Shown here one piece after another: positions 26,894 to 36,312 of a DNA stretch of 64,000 bases. The stretch covers positions 620,001-684,000 of the forward strand of contig NZ_SACY01000001.1 in NCBI RefSeq assembly GCF_004005965.1, read 5' to 3'. How positions within the stretch are numbered: the stretch's first letter is position 1; each line of letters begins with the position of its first letter. Made by a program: the position numbers and the translations under genes. The notes beneath the pieces are model-generated. The model searched no databases. It was not told where the DNA came from and was given only the letters and a program-made list of their open reading frames with translations. The DNA comes from Sandaracinomonas limnophila. GTDB lineage: Bacteria > Bacteroidota > Bacteroidia > Cytophagales > Spirosomataceae.

Positions 26894-27538
26894 GTGGAAA
26901 AAACCTTCAAAGATATAAAAATCCCTTCAGAAACCTTTGCAATTACCTATCCCTTGATGGAATCTTTTTACACAATACAGGGAGAAGGCCAGTTTCAAGG
27001 ACATGCTGCGTATTTTTTACGTTTAGGAGGTTGTGATGTGGGTTGCCATTGGTGCGACGTTAAAGAAAGTTGGCCCATAGATACCCATCCACAAGTTACC
27101 ATTCATCAAATGTTGGAGGACATCAAAAACACTCCGACCCAAATTGTTGTGATAACCGGAGGAGAACCTCTTATGCACAATTTAGATCCATTAACTGAAG
27201 TTTTACAAGCTGCAGGTTACAGAACACATATTGAAACATCGGGAGTTGGTGAATTTACAGGGTATTGGGATTGGATTTGTTTCTCCCCTAAAAAATTCAA
27301 AAAACCAAACTCTGAAATTTTCCCTAAAGTCGATGAATTAAAATTAGTAGTTTTTCATCCTTCTGACATTGAATGGGTACAGCAATTTGTAAGTCAAATG
27401 CCAACAAATTGTAAATTATTAGTACAGCCAGAATGGTCAAAAAGAGATGACATAAGTCCAATTCTAGTGGATTTCGTTAAAAATAATCCACAATGGAATA
27501 TTTCCATTCAAACCCACAAATACTTACAAATTCCGTAA
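26894..27538 (+). CDS. queE: 7-carboxy-7-deazaguanine synthase
   Basis: A 214-residue radical SAM enzyme of queuosine/7-deazaguanine synthesis. The cluster-binding cysteines are in GGCDVGCHWCD (Cys47, Cys51, Cys54, the CxxxCxxC arrangement), followed by VVITGGEPLMH, HIETSGVGE and CFSPKKFKKP. The start is GTG at 26894 (VEKTFKD), supported by the TAATTTTG element and the absence of a suitable ATG. Stop is 1 bp from the next ATG. Confidence 0.92.
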   Translation: MEKTFKDIKIPSETFAITYPLMESFYTIQGEGQFQGHAAYFLRLGGCDVGCHWCDVKESWPIDTHPQVTIHQMLEDIKNTPTQIVVITGGEPLMHNLDPLTEVLQAAGYRTHIETSGVGEFTGYWDWICFSPKKFKKPNSEIFPKVDELKLVVFHPSDIEWVQQFVSQMPTNCKLLVQPEWSKRDDISPILVDFVKNNPQWNISIQTHKYLQIP

Positions 27539-27539
27539 A

Positions 27540-28769
27540 ATGATAAAACTTTTCATTCTTGGAAGTTTTTTTTCATTTAGCGATTCAACAAAAATCGCAC
27601 AAAAAACAGACATTACATCCTTAAACACATTCCACTCACAATATTTCCCACAATATAATAAAGCAAAAAACGAAATTTACTTTACGCTTCGAAAAAACAA
27701 GGGAGATCGCGAAGATTTATTTGTTTCTAAAGTTGTGCAAGGCGTCGCCTTGCAGGCATCTCCAGTCGAACAAATAAATACAAATTTTTTAAACGAAGGC
27801 ACCTGTTCCTTTAGTGATAATGGAAATACGATGATTTTTTCAGCATGTGATTATCCAAACTCTAAAGGAGGATGTGATTTATATGAAAGTAATTGGGTCA
27901 ATAATCAATGGACACCTGCCAAAAACCTTGGATTTTTCATTAATTCAAGAGAATGGGATGGGCAACCTCATTTGACCAATCAAGGCAAAACCATTTATTT
28001 TTCTTCTGAAAGAGAAGGTGGATTTGGCAATCGAGATCTTTGGGTTAGTGAAAAGGACGCAAATGGAGCTTGGGGTTTACCTAAAAACCTCGGACCCGAA
28101 ATCAACACCAAATTAAATGAAATAGGCCCCTATTTTTTAGCTTCAAAAAACATTTTACTTTTTTCAAGTGATCGGAAAGAAGGAAAAGGCAAACTCGATT
28201 TTTACCAAAGTTTAAGGGAAAATGGAAAATGGTCTAATTCAAAGAATTTAAAATTAATTAATTCCAAAGAAGATAATGCAGGAATTTGTGAAGGAGTTTT
28301 ACCCAATGAGTTTTTTATAACAGAAAGTAATTCTTTCAATAACCCATCTGAGAGTATTTATTCAATTATTTTACCAGATTCTCTTTGGTTGCAATCCGAA
28401 CAAAAATCAATTTTAGAATCACCTAAACCTGAAAAAGTTCAATTTAAAGACCTTTCCTTTTCCGATGTATTATTTGCAAATAATAGATGGGAATTACCTC
28501 TTCCGATACCTAAAAGTTTAAAACTTTTGTCTCAATTCCTTCATGAAAATCCTGAAATAAAAATAACTATTGAAGGACATTCCGATGAAACAGGAAATGC
28601 CAAAAACAATCTAATTCTTTCTCAAAAAAGAGCTGATGAAGTAAAATGGTATTTATTAAAACAAGGTCATTCTACGAATAAAATATCAACCATTGGTTTT
28701 GGTAATATGAAACCAAAATCGAAAAACCACAAGGAAAACAGGAGAATTGAGATTAGAATTGAAAATTAA
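27540..28769 (+). CDS. OmpA-family protein with PD40 repeats
   Basis: A 409-residue envelope protein. Residues 35-260 contain WD40-like PD40 repeats (TMIFSACDYPN, TIYFSSEREGGFGNRDLW, LLFSSDRKEGKGKLDFY), and the C-terminal 110 residues are an OmpA peptidoglycan-binding domain (ITIEGHSDETGN, SQKRADEVKWYLLKQG, GNMKPKSKNHKENRRIEI). This pairing is common in Bacteroidota outer-membrane and gliding-related proteins. The N-terminal signal is weak. The last codons already have the 7-bp periodicity of the array that follows. Confidence 0.82.
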   Translation: MIKLFILGSFFSFSDSTKIAQKTDITSLNTFHSQYFPQYNKAKNEIYFTLRKNKGDREDLFVSKVVQGVALQASPVEQINTNFLNEGTCSFSDNGNTMIFSACDYPNSKGGCDLYESNWVNNQWTPAKNLGFFINSREWDGQPHLTNQGKTIYFSSEREGGFGNRDLWVSEKDANGAWGLPKNLGPEINTKLNEIGPYFLASKNILLFSSDRKEGKGKLDFYQSLRENGKWSNSKNLKLINSKEDNAGICEGVLPNEFFITESNSFNNPSESIYSIILPDSLWLQSEQKSILESPKPEKVQFKDLSFSDVLFANNRWELPLPIPKSLKLLSQFLHENPEIKITIEGHSDETGNAKNNLILSQKRADEVKWYLLKQGHSTNKISTIGFGNMKPKSKNHKENRRIEIRIEN

Positions 28770-28919
28770 GAATTAAAAATTTATCAGATTACTTTTATAT
28801 AATTCTAGTAAATTACAGGGGGCCACCCTGGCGGGGTAAGGGGAATGCATTTCCCCAACAAAAAAAATATTAAAATTACTATCAACAAATTGATAAAAAC
28901 ACTTACTAATAACAATTTA
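28757..28919. repeat. Degenerate heptamer arrays between ompA-like gene and rlpA
   Basis: AATT recurs every 7 bp at 28757, 28764, 28771 and 28778, beginning inside the last codons of the OmpA gene. The right arm before the rlpA stop is short and degenerate (AATTGTT-like on the minus strand). A decayed version of the arrays seen at other convergent gene pairs. Confidence 0.55.
28808..28867 (+). repeat. G-rich dispersed intergenic core, copy 2
   Basis: Starts GTAAATTACAGGGGG, carries a short insertion (CCACCCTGGCG) not in copy 1, then GGGGTAAGGGGAATGCAT, TTCCCCAAC and an A-run. GGGGAA-TGCA-TTTCCCC is a near-perfect hairpin. Confidence 0.75.
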
Positions 28920-29348
28920 TAACTTTCCAGTTTTAATTAGATAATTTTTCAATGAATCCGTCATATCCTCTTTATATATCGGACGTATGAGTACCTCAGA
29001 AATTCCATGGCGTAAAATACCTAATTCTTTGGCTGCAGCGTAAGATATATCAATCATACGTGAACGTTTATGTGGACCACGATCATTAATACGAACAAAA
29101 GTAATACGATCTGTTTTGGTAGATTTTACCTCAACCCATGTTCCCATAGCCAAGGTTCTGTGTGCGGCGGTAAAGGCCCTAGGATTGTGCTTTTCTCCAC
29201 TAGAGGTTCTCCTTCCCTTTAGTTTTTTACTATAATAAGATGCCTTACCAGAATGCCAATGAAGATCTGATTTTGATTCAAAAACACTTAAAGTAAGTGA
29301 AAGAAATACAAGTAGAAACCAGAAAAAATACTTTTTTGTTAAAAACAT
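28917..29348 (-). CDS. RlpA-family septal-ring lytic transglycosylase-like protein
   Basis: A 143-residue secreted protein with signal peptide (KKYFFWFLLVFLSLTLSV) and a double-psi beta-barrel: GKASYYSKKLKGRRTSSGE, FTAAHRTLAMGTWVEV, and VRINDRGPHKRSRMIDIS with the catalytic-type Asp. RlpA cleaves denuded glycan strands at the division site. No SPOR domain is present, as in many short Bacteroidota members. A TACCTTTG element sits 5 nt before the ATG. Confidence 0.85.
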   Translation of the reverse strand: MFLTKKYFFWFLLVFLSLTLSVFESKSDLHWHSGKASYYSKKLKGRRTSSGEKHNPRAFTAAHRTLAMGTWVEVKSTKTDRITFVRINDRGPHKRSRMIDISYAAAKELGILRHGISEVLIRPIYKEDMTDSLKNYLIKTGKL

Positions 29349-29353
29349 AAGGG

Positions 29354-29361
29354 CAAAGGTA
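29354..29361 (-). promoter_or_regulatory. Candidate -7 element for rlpA, near-leaderless
   Basis: Reads TACCTTTG on the minus strand, ending 5 nt before the rlpA ATG. Confidence 0.45.
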
Positions 29362-29394
29362 GCCCTATTTTTTCAAAAAAAGACAATTTTAGTT

Positions 29395-29485
29395 GAAAGG
29401 TAAAAGGTATGAAGTATAAAAGATTGCTTTAAAAACACACCTTACACCTTACACCTTATACCTTATACCTTATACCTTATACCTA
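29395..29485. repeat. Heptamer array pair at the gltA stop codon
   Basis: Right arm 29437-29485 has seven perfect 7-bp units (ACACCTT x3, ATACCTT x3, ATACCTA), the last containing the gltA TAG. Left arm from 29395 holds degenerate units of the opposite orientation (GAAAGGT, AAAAGGT, ATGAAGT). A 12-bp to 14-bp spacer separates them, so the gltA transcript can form a hairpin right after its stop. Flanking genes are co-directional. Confidence 0.88.
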
Positions 29486-30754
29486 TCTATTCGCAATCTC
29501 CACAAATGCTCTCTCAGTAGCACCCGTATAGATTTGACGAGGACGTCCGATTGGCTCTTTATTAGCTCTCATTTCCTTCCACTGAGCAATCCAACCTGGT
29601 AAACGACCAATGGCAAACATTACAGTAAACATATTGGTTGGGATACCTAAAGCACGATAAATGATTCCTGAATAAAAGTCAACGTTAGGATACAACTTAC
29701 GAGCAACAAAATACTCATCATTCAAGGCTGCTTGCTCCAAATGAGAAGCAATTCCTAACACTGGATCATTAACGCCTAAAGCAGATAATACATCATCTGC
29801 AGCTTTTTTAATGATTTTAGCACGAGGATCAAAGTTTTTGTACACACGGTGTCCAAATCCCATCAAACGGAAGCCAGAGTTTTTATCCTTTGCCATCGCG
29901 ATGTATTTTTCAGTATCACCACCATCTGCCTTAATCGCCTCTAACATTTCAATAACCTCTTGGTTAGCACCACCATGTAATGGTCCCCAAAGTGCATTGA
30001 TACCTGCAGAAATAGAAGCATACAAACTAGCATGCGAAGAACCTACCAAACGAACTGTTGAGGTAGAACAGTTTTGCTCGTGGTCGGCATGTAAGATTAA
30101 TAATTTATTTAAAGCTTTAGAAACGATTGGATCTACTTGATAAGAAGAACCAGGAGTTTTGAACATTAATTGCAAGAAATCAGAACAATAATCTAAAGAA
30201 GTATCTGCTTGATTGATACCTTCTCCAATTGATTTTTTATACCACCATGTTGCCATAATAGGCAATTGGGCAATTAAGCGCAGAATGCTTTTCTCAGGAT
30301 CTTCGTTGCCATCTACATCATAAAATGCCGACATAGAACCCACCAATGCTGCGATTTCGCACATAGGATGACCTTCTTTGGGGAATGCATTGGATACCTT
30401 CACAATGGAATCATTTACAACTGCCTCCGCTTTGATAGCATTAGCAAATGAATCTAATTGAATTTGTGTAGGCAATTCACCATTGATTAATAAATAGGCA
30501 ACTTCTAAAAAGGTAGCTTTGTCTGCTAATTCCTCGATTGAATAACCTCTGTAACGCAAAATACCCTCCTCTCCATCTAGGAAAGTTATGGCACTTTTGG
30601 TTGCCCCAGTGTTTTTAAAACCTGGATCATACGTTACATATCCTGATAAGTCACGAAGTTTTGCAATGTCAATTGCTTTTTCGTTTTCAGAACCTGATAA
30701 TGTAGGAAGTTCAAATGTTTTACCATCTACATTAATAATTGCGTTTTGCGACAT
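29483..30754 (-). CDS. gltA: Citrate synthase
   Basis: A 423-residue type II citrate synthase condensing acetyl-CoA and oxaloacetate. Family signatures: GILRYRGYSIEELA, the catalytic His in ILHADHEQNCSTSTVR, GPLHGGANQEV, FGHRVYKNFDPRA and IGRLPGWIAQWKEM. Length is typical for the NADH-sensitive hexameric group. Monocistronic by context: a heptamer hairpin follows the stop, and pepT is divergent with a 182-bp gap. Confidence 0.95.
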   Translation of the reverse strand: MSQNAIINVDGKTFELPTLSGSENEKAIDIAKLRDLSGYVTYDPGFKNTGATKSAITFLDGEEGILRYRGYSIEELADKATFLEVAYLLINGELPTQIQLDSFANAIKAEAVVNDSIVKVSNAFPKEGHPMCEIAALVGSMSAFYDVDGNEDPEKSILRLIAQLPIMATWWYKKSIGEGINQADTSLDYCSDFLQLMFKTPGSSYQVDPIVSKALNKLLILHADHEQNCSTSTVRLVGSSHASLYASISAGINALWGPLHGGANQEVIEMLEAIKADGGDTEKYIAMAKDKNSGFRLMGFGHRVYKNFDPRAKIIKKAADDVLSALGVNDPVLGIASHLEQAALNDEYFVARKLYPNVDFYSGIIYRALGIPTNMFTVMFAIGRLPGWIAQWKEMRANKEPIGRPRQIYTGATERAFVEIANR

Positions 30755-30936
30755 AATTGTTTAAATTATACTTAATCGAAACTATGATTTTGTATAAACA
30801 GTTTGGCACTGTTTTCAAAATTCAATCTACTAAGATACTACGGAATTTTGAAACCTTGCTTACCTTTATGAATCCAAAATAAAATAATTTAATATTTTCA
30901 ACTTTTTCTAAAAAAAGTTCAATAAAATTTGGCTAA

Positions 30937-32196
30937 ATGAACAACTTAAAGCAAAAAATTTCTACTTACTCCTATACTTCCAAAGATAGATTTCTACGTT
31001 ATGTCCAAATTGATACGCAATCGGACCCAAATGCATCTTGTTTTCCGAGTACCGAAAAACAAAAGAATCTAGGTCGAATTTTAGTTGAAGAATTGCAAGC
31101 CCTAGGAATTGCAAATGCCCACATGGATGAGTTTGGATATGTTTACGCTTTTTTGCCATCAAATCAATCAAAAAAAATCCCCGGTATCTTTTTTTGTTCT
31201 CACATGGACACCTCACCTGATTGCTCTGGGGAAGGAGTAAAACCCATCGTACATCTAAATTACCAGGGTCAAGACCTTGTCTTACCCGATGATCCTACGG
31301 TCATTATTAAATTAGCTGAACATTCGGATTTAGCAGAACAGATAGGTAATGACATCATTACAGCATCAGGAAAAACACTTCTAGGAGCAGACAACAAAGC
31401 TGGACTTGCGGAAATTATGGATGCCGTGGCTTTTTGGCAGCAACATCCTGAGGTACCACATGGAGACATAACCGTAGTATTTACTCCTGATGAAGAAGTA
31501 GGTAGAGGAACAGAGCATATTAATTTATCCAATATCAAAGCTGAATTTGGATATACTTTAGATGGTGAAAAACGTGGCCACTTAGAAAATGAAACATTTT
31601 CTGCCGATGGAGCAGTTTTGACAATTCATGGTGTTTCTCAGCATCCTGGATTTGCTAAAAACCGTATGGAATCTGCTATCAAAATTGCAGCAGATATCGT
31701 TGCTAATCTTCCAAAGAATTATCTTTCGCCTGAATCAACAGAAGAAATGGAAGGATTTATCCACCCTGTTGAAATTTCCGGTTCCGTGGAAGAAGCCAAA
31801 ATAGAATTTATCTTACGCGATTTTGATAAAAATCAATTAATTAAACAAGGTGAATTGATTCAAGAAATAACTCAAAAAGTATTGAAAAGCTATCCAAAAT
31901 CAAGTTTTACCTATGTTCAAACTGAGCAATATCGAAACATGAATGAGGTTTTAAAAGATCGACCAGAAATCACCCAACTGGCTTTAGATGCTATGAAAAT
32001 AGCTGGATTAAACCCTGAACTAAAAAGCATTCGCGGAGGAACAGACGGCTCTCGATTGACCTTCATGGGACTTCCCTGCCCCAACATCTTCGCCGGAGAA
32101 CATGCCTTTCATTCCAAACAAGAATGGGTAAGTGTGCAGGATATGGAAAAGGCGGTAGAGGTTATATTGAGAATTGCAATTCAATGTGTTAGTTGA
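30937..32196 (+). CDS. pepT: Peptidase T (tripeptide aminopeptidase)
   Basis: A 419-residue M20 metallopeptidase that removes N-terminal residues from tripeptides. Metal-site motifs: FFCSHMDTSPDCSG, LLGADNKAGLAE, TPDEEVGRGTEH, YTLDGEKRG and the C-terminal FAGEHAFHSKQEWV. Length is usual. Its TGA stop is inside the first unit of a perfect heptamer inverted repeat shared with guaA. Confidence 0.92.
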   Translation: MNNLKQKISTYSYTSKDRFLRYVQIDTQSDPNASCFPSTEKQKNLGRILVEELQALGIANAHMDEFGYVYAFLPSNQSKKIPGIFFCSHMDTSPDCSGEGVKPIVHLNYQGQDLVLPDDPTVIIKLAEHSDLAEQIGNDIITASGKTLLGADNKAGLAEIMDAVAFWQQHPEVPHGDITVVFTPDEEVGRGTEHINLSNIKAEFGYTLDGEKRGHLENETFSADGAVLTIHGVSQHPGFAKNRMESAIKIAADIVANLPKNYLSPESTEEMEGFIHPVEISGSVEEAKIEFILRDFDKNQLIKQGELIQEITQKVLKSYPKSSFTYVQTEQYRNMNEVLKDRPEITQLALDAMKIAGLNPELKSIRGGTDGSRLTFMGLPCPNIFAGEHAFHSKQEWVSVQDMEKAVEVILRIAIQCVS

Positions 32197-32269
32197 AAAT
32201 TGAAAGTGGAAAGTTGAAAGTTACATTTATTTATTCACATTTTTCAACTTTCCACTTTCAATTTTCAAC
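32192..32269. repeat. Perfect 28-bp inverted repeat made of four heptamers per arm
   Basis: Left arm 32192-32219 reads GTTGAAA, ATTGAAA, GTGGAAA, GTTGAAA. The right arm 32242-32269, on the other strand, has the identical four units in the identical order. Spacer is 22 bp. The left arm begins within the pepT stop, and the right arm ends 6 bp before the guaA stop. Confidence 0.95.
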
Positions 32270-32275
32270 TTAAAT

Positions 32276-33799
32276 CTACTCCCACTCTATCGTAGCTGGT
32301 GGCTTCGATGAAATATCATACACCACACGGTTCACGCCTTTCACTTTATTAATAATTTCGTTGGAGATTTTACCTAAGAAATCATAAGGTAAATGACACC
32401 AGTCGGCTGTCATGCCGTCTAAGGAAGTTACAGCACGCAATGCTACGACTTTTTCGTAGGTACGCTCATCACCCATTACACCAACAGATTGTACTGGTAA
32501 AAGAATTGCACCAGCTTGCCAAACTTGGTCATAAAGTCCTTCCGATTTTAAACCATTGATAAAAATAGCATCCACTTTTTGTAAAATATCAACTTTTTCA
32601 GCCGTAATATCACCTAAAATACGGATAGCTAATCCTGGTCCTGGAAATGGATGACGACCCAATATCTTTTGATCAATACCTAATGTCTTTCCAACCAAAC
32701 GAACTTCGTCTTTAAACAAAGTATTTAATGGTTCAACCACTTTCAATTTCATAAAATCTGGCAATCCACCCACGTTGTGGTGCGATTTAATTGTTGCCGA
32801 AGGCCCTTTTACAGATACCGATTCAATCACATCCGGATAAATCGTTCCTTGTCCTAACCACTTCACTCCTTCAATCAAATGTGCTTCGTGATCAAACACA
32901 TCAATAAAGGTTTTTCCAATTGCCTTACGCTTTGATTCTGGATCAGATAAACCAGCCAAGGCATCATAAAAACGTTTTTTAGAATCAACCCCTTTCACAT
33001 TCAAACCCATACTCTTGTAGGATTCTAAAACCTCCTCAAATTCGCCTTTTCGCAATAAACCATTGTCAACAAAAATACAATAAAGATTTTGACCTATGGC
33101 CTTGTGTAATAAAACTGCAGCCACAGAACTATCCACTCCACCGGAAAGTCCCAACACAACTTTATCATTTCCAATTTTCTTTTTCAAATCGGCAACTGTC
33201 GTTTCAACAAATGAATCAGAAGTCCAAGAAGCTGAACATCCACACACACCAACCACAAAGTTTTTCAAAATCTGCTTTCCTTCTGTGCTATGCGTTACTT
33301 CGGGGTGAAATTGAATACCAAAAACGGGTTTAGAAGGATTGGCAAAAGCCGCCACACGAACTGATTCAGTTGATCCAATTACTTCATATTCAGCAGGCAA
33401 TTCCATAATGGTATCACCATGCGACATCCAAACCTGAGAATTTGCGGAAACGTCTTGAAATAAAATACTATTTCTGACACTCTTTAAATGGGCGCGACCA
33501 TATTCCCTATGCTGGGAAGCCTCCACGGATCCACCACCTAAATAGGCCAATAATTGAGCACCGTAACAAATACCTAAAATAGGCAAATCCCCAAAAGCAG
33601 CTAAATTAATTCGTGGAGAATCCTCTTCACGAACAGAACAAGGAGAACCCGAAAGGATTATTCCCTTTACCGACTCATCAATTTCTGGAATATGATTGTA
33701 AGGATGAATTTCACAATATACTTGCAATTCACGTACGCGACGTGCTATTAATTGAGTTACTTGAGAACCGAAATCGAGAATAATAATTTTTTCTGCCAT
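32276..33799 (-). CDS. guaA: GMP synthase (glutamine-hydrolysing)
   Basis: A 507-residue GuaA. The start is set at [13 protein letters not shown] (33799); the frame is open 16 codons further but without support. N-terminal class I amidotransferase with GICYGAQ nucleophile region and [11 protein letters not shown] pyrophosphatase PP-loop [10 protein letters not shown]-terminal dimerisation domain ending PATIEWE. It aminates XMP to GMP. A TATTTTTG element lies 12 nt upstream. Stop adjoins the heptamer inverted repeat. Confidence 0.95.
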   Translation of the reverse strand: MAEKIIILDFGSQVTQLIARRVRELQVYCEIHPYNHIPEIDESVKGIILSGSPCSVREEDSPRINLAAFGDLPILGICYGAQLLAYLGGGSVEASQHREYGRAHLKSVRNSILFQDVSANSQVWMSHGDTIMELPAEYEVIGSTESVRVAAFANPSKPVFGIQFHPEVTHSTEGKQILKNFVVGVCGCSASWTSDSFVETTVADLKKKIGNDKVVLGLSGGVDSSVAAVLLHKAIGQNLYCIFVDNGLLRKGEFEEVLESYKSMGLNVKGVDSKKRFYDALAGLSDPESKRKAIGKTFIDVFDHEAHLIEGVKWLGQGTIYPDVIESVSVKGPSATIKSHHNVGGLPDFMKLKVVEPLNTLFKDEVRLVGKTLGIDQKILGRHPFPGPGLAIRILGDITAEKVDILQKVDAIFINGLKSEGLYDQVWQAGAILLPVQSVGVMGDERTYEKVVALRAVTSLDGMTADWCHLPYDFLGKISNEIINKVKGVNRVVYDISSKPPATIEWE

Positions 33800-33811
33800 T
33801 GTAGCTTTTGT

Positions 33812-33819
33812 CAAAAATA
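33812..33819 (-). promoter_or_regulatory. Candidate -7 element for guaA
   Basis: Reads TATTTTTG on the minus strand, 12 nt upstream of the guaA ATG. It supports the shorter start at 33799. Confidence 0.45.
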
Positions 33820-33871
33820 AACGGCAAAGGTCGTAAATTTCAGGCAATTTTTATCAAAAAAATCCAAAAAA

Positions 33872-35035
33872 CTATTTGTAAAGTAGGTATTTTTTTCTCA
33901 ATACCAAATAGGATTTCAAATCTTTCTCCCAAGAGGCTTCAATCTCCTTTTCTGAAATATTTTGTAATAATTGTAAGCGCAATTGATCTGTTCCAGCCAA
34001 TTTATCAAAAAATGATGGTGAGGTAAAAAACTTGTCGCCTTGATTAATTTTATTAAAAAACTCAATTAAATATTTCAAGGAAAATCCTTCTTGGAGTGCT
34101 AAATCATTTCTAAAATCATAGCCATAGCACAATTGGTTCTTCATCACAGGATCCATGGCACCCGGTTTAGGCAGAGGCGTAAATTCATAATTTCCAATTT
34201 TAGTAGCTGGAGTTCCTATAACCTGAAAAGGCAATTCGGTTCCCCTGCCAACGCTCACTAAAGTTGGTTCAAACAAACAAATAGAGGGATACAAGGCGAT
34301 GGAAACATCATTTGGCAAATTTGGTGAAGGAGCAACTTCAAGATGAACCTTACTTTTTCGTTTATAATTTGAGACAGGAATTACCGTCAATTGACATTTC
34401 ATACCATTATTTAACCAACCTTCCCCATTAATCATTTGAGCTAATTCTCCGGAAGTACATCCATAAATTAAAGGAATAGGATTCATACCCACAAAGGAAG
34501 AAAATTTACGATTCAAGACAGGACCTGCTACTTCGTTTGCATGTGGGTTTGCCCGATCCAAAACCAATAATGGGATCTTATTTTCAGCACAGGCCTCCAT
34601 CACCAAATGTAAAGTTGAGCTATAGGTATAAAATCGAACTCCAATATCTTGTATATCAAAAATTAGGTAATCCAAACCAGCTAAATCCTCTTTACTAGGC
34701 TTATTATGTTTTCCGTATAATGAAATGATAGGCAGTTTTGTAGATGCATCTATTTCATTTTCCAAATGACTCCCAGCATCTGCCTTTCCACGAAATCCAT
34801 GTTCTGGTCCAAATATTTTTGTAACCTGTACACCACGAGAAAGTAGCGTATCTAACAAATGTTTTTTGCCAACCATAGAAGTTTGATTGACCACCAAACC
34901 TACTTTTTTATCCTTAATAATAGGCAAATAGCTTTCAAAATGAGCGGCAGCCGGCAAAAAAGTCTTATATTTTTGGGCAAAAATTGCTGTAGATAATCCG
35001 AGGAAAATCACAATCATTTGGAGGTATCGAAGCAT
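33872..35035 (-). CDS. NamZ-like exo-beta-N-acetylmuramidase (DUF1343)
   Basis: A 387-residue secreted protein with signal peptide (YLQMIVIFLGLSTAIFAQ). DUF1343 features: KVGLVVNQTSMVGKKHLLD, FGPEHGFRGKADAG, DYLIFDIQDIGVRFYTY and LDRANPHANEVAGPVL. The family includes NamZ, which removes terminal MurNAc from peptidoglycan fragments during cell-wall recycling. Its start is 68 bp from the divergent permease gene. Confidence 0.85.
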   Translation of the reverse strand: MLRYLQMIVIFLGLSTAIFAQKYKTFLPAAAHFESYLPIIKDKKVGLVVNQTSMVGKKHLLDTLLSRGVQVTKIFGPEHGFRGKADAGSHLENEIDASTKLPIISLYGKHNKPSKEDLAGLDYLIFDIQDIGVRFYTYSSTLHLVMEACAENKIPLLVLDRANPHANEVAGPVLNRKFSSFVGMNPIPLIYGCTSGELAQMINGEGWLNNGMKCQLTVIPVSNYKRKSKVHLEVAPSPNLPNDVSIALYPSICLFEPTLVSVGRGTELPFQVIGTPATKIGNYEFTPLPKPGAMDPVMKNQLCYGYDFRNDLALQEGFSLKYLIEFFNKINQGDKFFTSPSFFDKLAGTDQLRLQLLQNISEKEIEASWEKDLKSYLVLRKKYLLYK

Positions 35036-35103
35036 CCTATTTACTTTGCGGTTTAGAGTAAGATTTCAAATATCGGGTATTTTCAGATTTTCTCCACAGT
35101 CTT

Positions 35104-36309
35104 ATGAACTTTTCTTTGTTTGTAGCCAAAAAAATTCGCCATACGGAACAGGCCTCCTTTTCTCGAACGGTGACTTATGTTGGAATAGGAACAATAGGCT
35201 TAGGAGTTTCAATTATTTTAATATCATTTGCCATTTTATTTGGTTTCAAACAAGCAATCATTGACAAGATTAGTGGATTTTATGGAGATTATAAAATCTC
35301 AAAAGTATCTGAAAATCATAGCCAAAGTGCCTCCTTTATACAAGTTCCCCCAAATTGGGAATCTAGTATTTTACAAAATCAAGAAATTAAATTTCTGCAT
35401 AAAATTGTCCAAACTCCGGGATTGGTAGTTGGTAAAAAATCGCTTAGTGGTATTATCATCAAAGGAACTCAATCAAAAGAATTTTTGAGCACCATTTTAC
35501 CACAACATTTGTTAGGTGGAAGGTCCAAATTTTTAACAAAATCTTCTATAATTATATCAAAGACAATTGCAGAAAAATGTCAAGTCAAAGTTGGCGACAA
35601 ATTGATTTTATATTATTTACAGGCAGCCAATCGACCCCGAAAAGTTACCGTTCAGGCCATTTTTGAAACGGGCTTAGAGGAAATAGACCAATACACTGTC
35701 TTTTGTGATATAGGTTGGGTGAAGGAAATGATTCAAGTCCCAGCAAATTTATATACATCTGTTGAAGTGCATACTAAGGAGCACCAAACAGACATTTACC
35801 AAAAATTAGAAAAATCATTACCAGAAACCGTCAAAGTTGAAAGCATTCAAGAATTGGACCCTGCCATTTTTGATTGGCTAGGAATGCTCGACAGAAACAT
35901 TGTAATTTTAATCACATTGCTTTTGGTTGTAGCTGGATTCAACATCATTGCAACCTTATGGGTATTGATTATGGAACGTATTCCGATGATTGGCCTACTC
36001 AAGTCCATGGGTGCCAGCAATACACAAATAAGACGAATATTTTGGTGGAATGGCATGTTCATTCTTATCTGGGGACTTATTATTGGTAATTTATTTGCAC
36101 TCGTATTTTGTTATTTACAAGGCGAATATCATTTGATTCCCTTAGATCCAAGTACTTATTACATGAATTCCGTACCAATTGCTTGGTCCTCCCAATCGTG
36201 GCTTCTTACAAACATAGGCACTATCGCCTTAGTGGCTGTATTTTTAAGTATTCCTACGCTTTATATTCAAAAGATTAGTCCGCTGGAGGCGATTAGGTTT
36301 AGGGAGTAA
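35104..36309 (+). CDS. LolC/LolE-like FtsX-family ABC permease, second copy
   Basis: A 401-residue permease with N-terminal helix (YVGIGTIGLGVSIILISFAI), a periplasmic domain to about 260, and three C-terminal helices (VILITLLLVVAGFNIIATL onward) followed by PTLYIQKISPLEAIRFRE, a typical FtsX tail. It is related in layout to the 4924 gene, suggesting the two may form a heterodimeric lipoprotein exporter although unlinked. No ATPase gene is adjacent. A degenerate octamer array starts 4 bp after its stop. Confidence 0.8.
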   Translation: MNFSLFVAKKIRHTEQASFSRTVTYVGIGTIGLGVSIILISFAILFGFKQAIIDKISGFYGDYKISKVSENHSQSASFIQVPPNWESSILQNQEIKFLHKIVQTPGLVVGKKSLSGIIIKGTQSKEFLSTILPQHLLGGRSKFLTKSSIIISKTIAEKCQVKVGDKLILYYLQAANRPRKVTVQAIFETGLEEIDQYTVFCDIGWVKEMIQVPANLYTSVEVHTKEHQTDIYQKLEKSLPETVKVESIQELDPAIFDWLGMLDRNIVILITLLLVVAGFNIIATLWVLIMERIPMIGLLKSMGASNTQIRRIFWWNGMFILIWGLIIGNLFALVFCYLQGEYHLIPLDPSTYYMNSVPIAWSSQSWLLTNIGTIALVAVFLSIPTLYIQKISPLEAIRFRE

Positions 36310-36312
36310 ATT

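Noticed and set aside
28808-28867. Simple rho-independent terminator
   Set aside because: The GGGG/CCCC hairpin is followed by A rather than T in transcription from the left gene, and near-copies occur at two other loci, so it is treated as a dispersed repeat. A role in terminating from one side remains possible.
29351-29376. Terminator GGGC-AAAGGTA-GCCC with T-run on the plus strand
   Set aside because: No plus-strand gene ends here; the same bases form the rlpA promoter element on the minus strand.
33800-33847. Longer N-terminus for GuaA
   Set aside because: The extra 16 codons are not family-like, and the TATTTTTG element lies within them, supporting the start at 33799.
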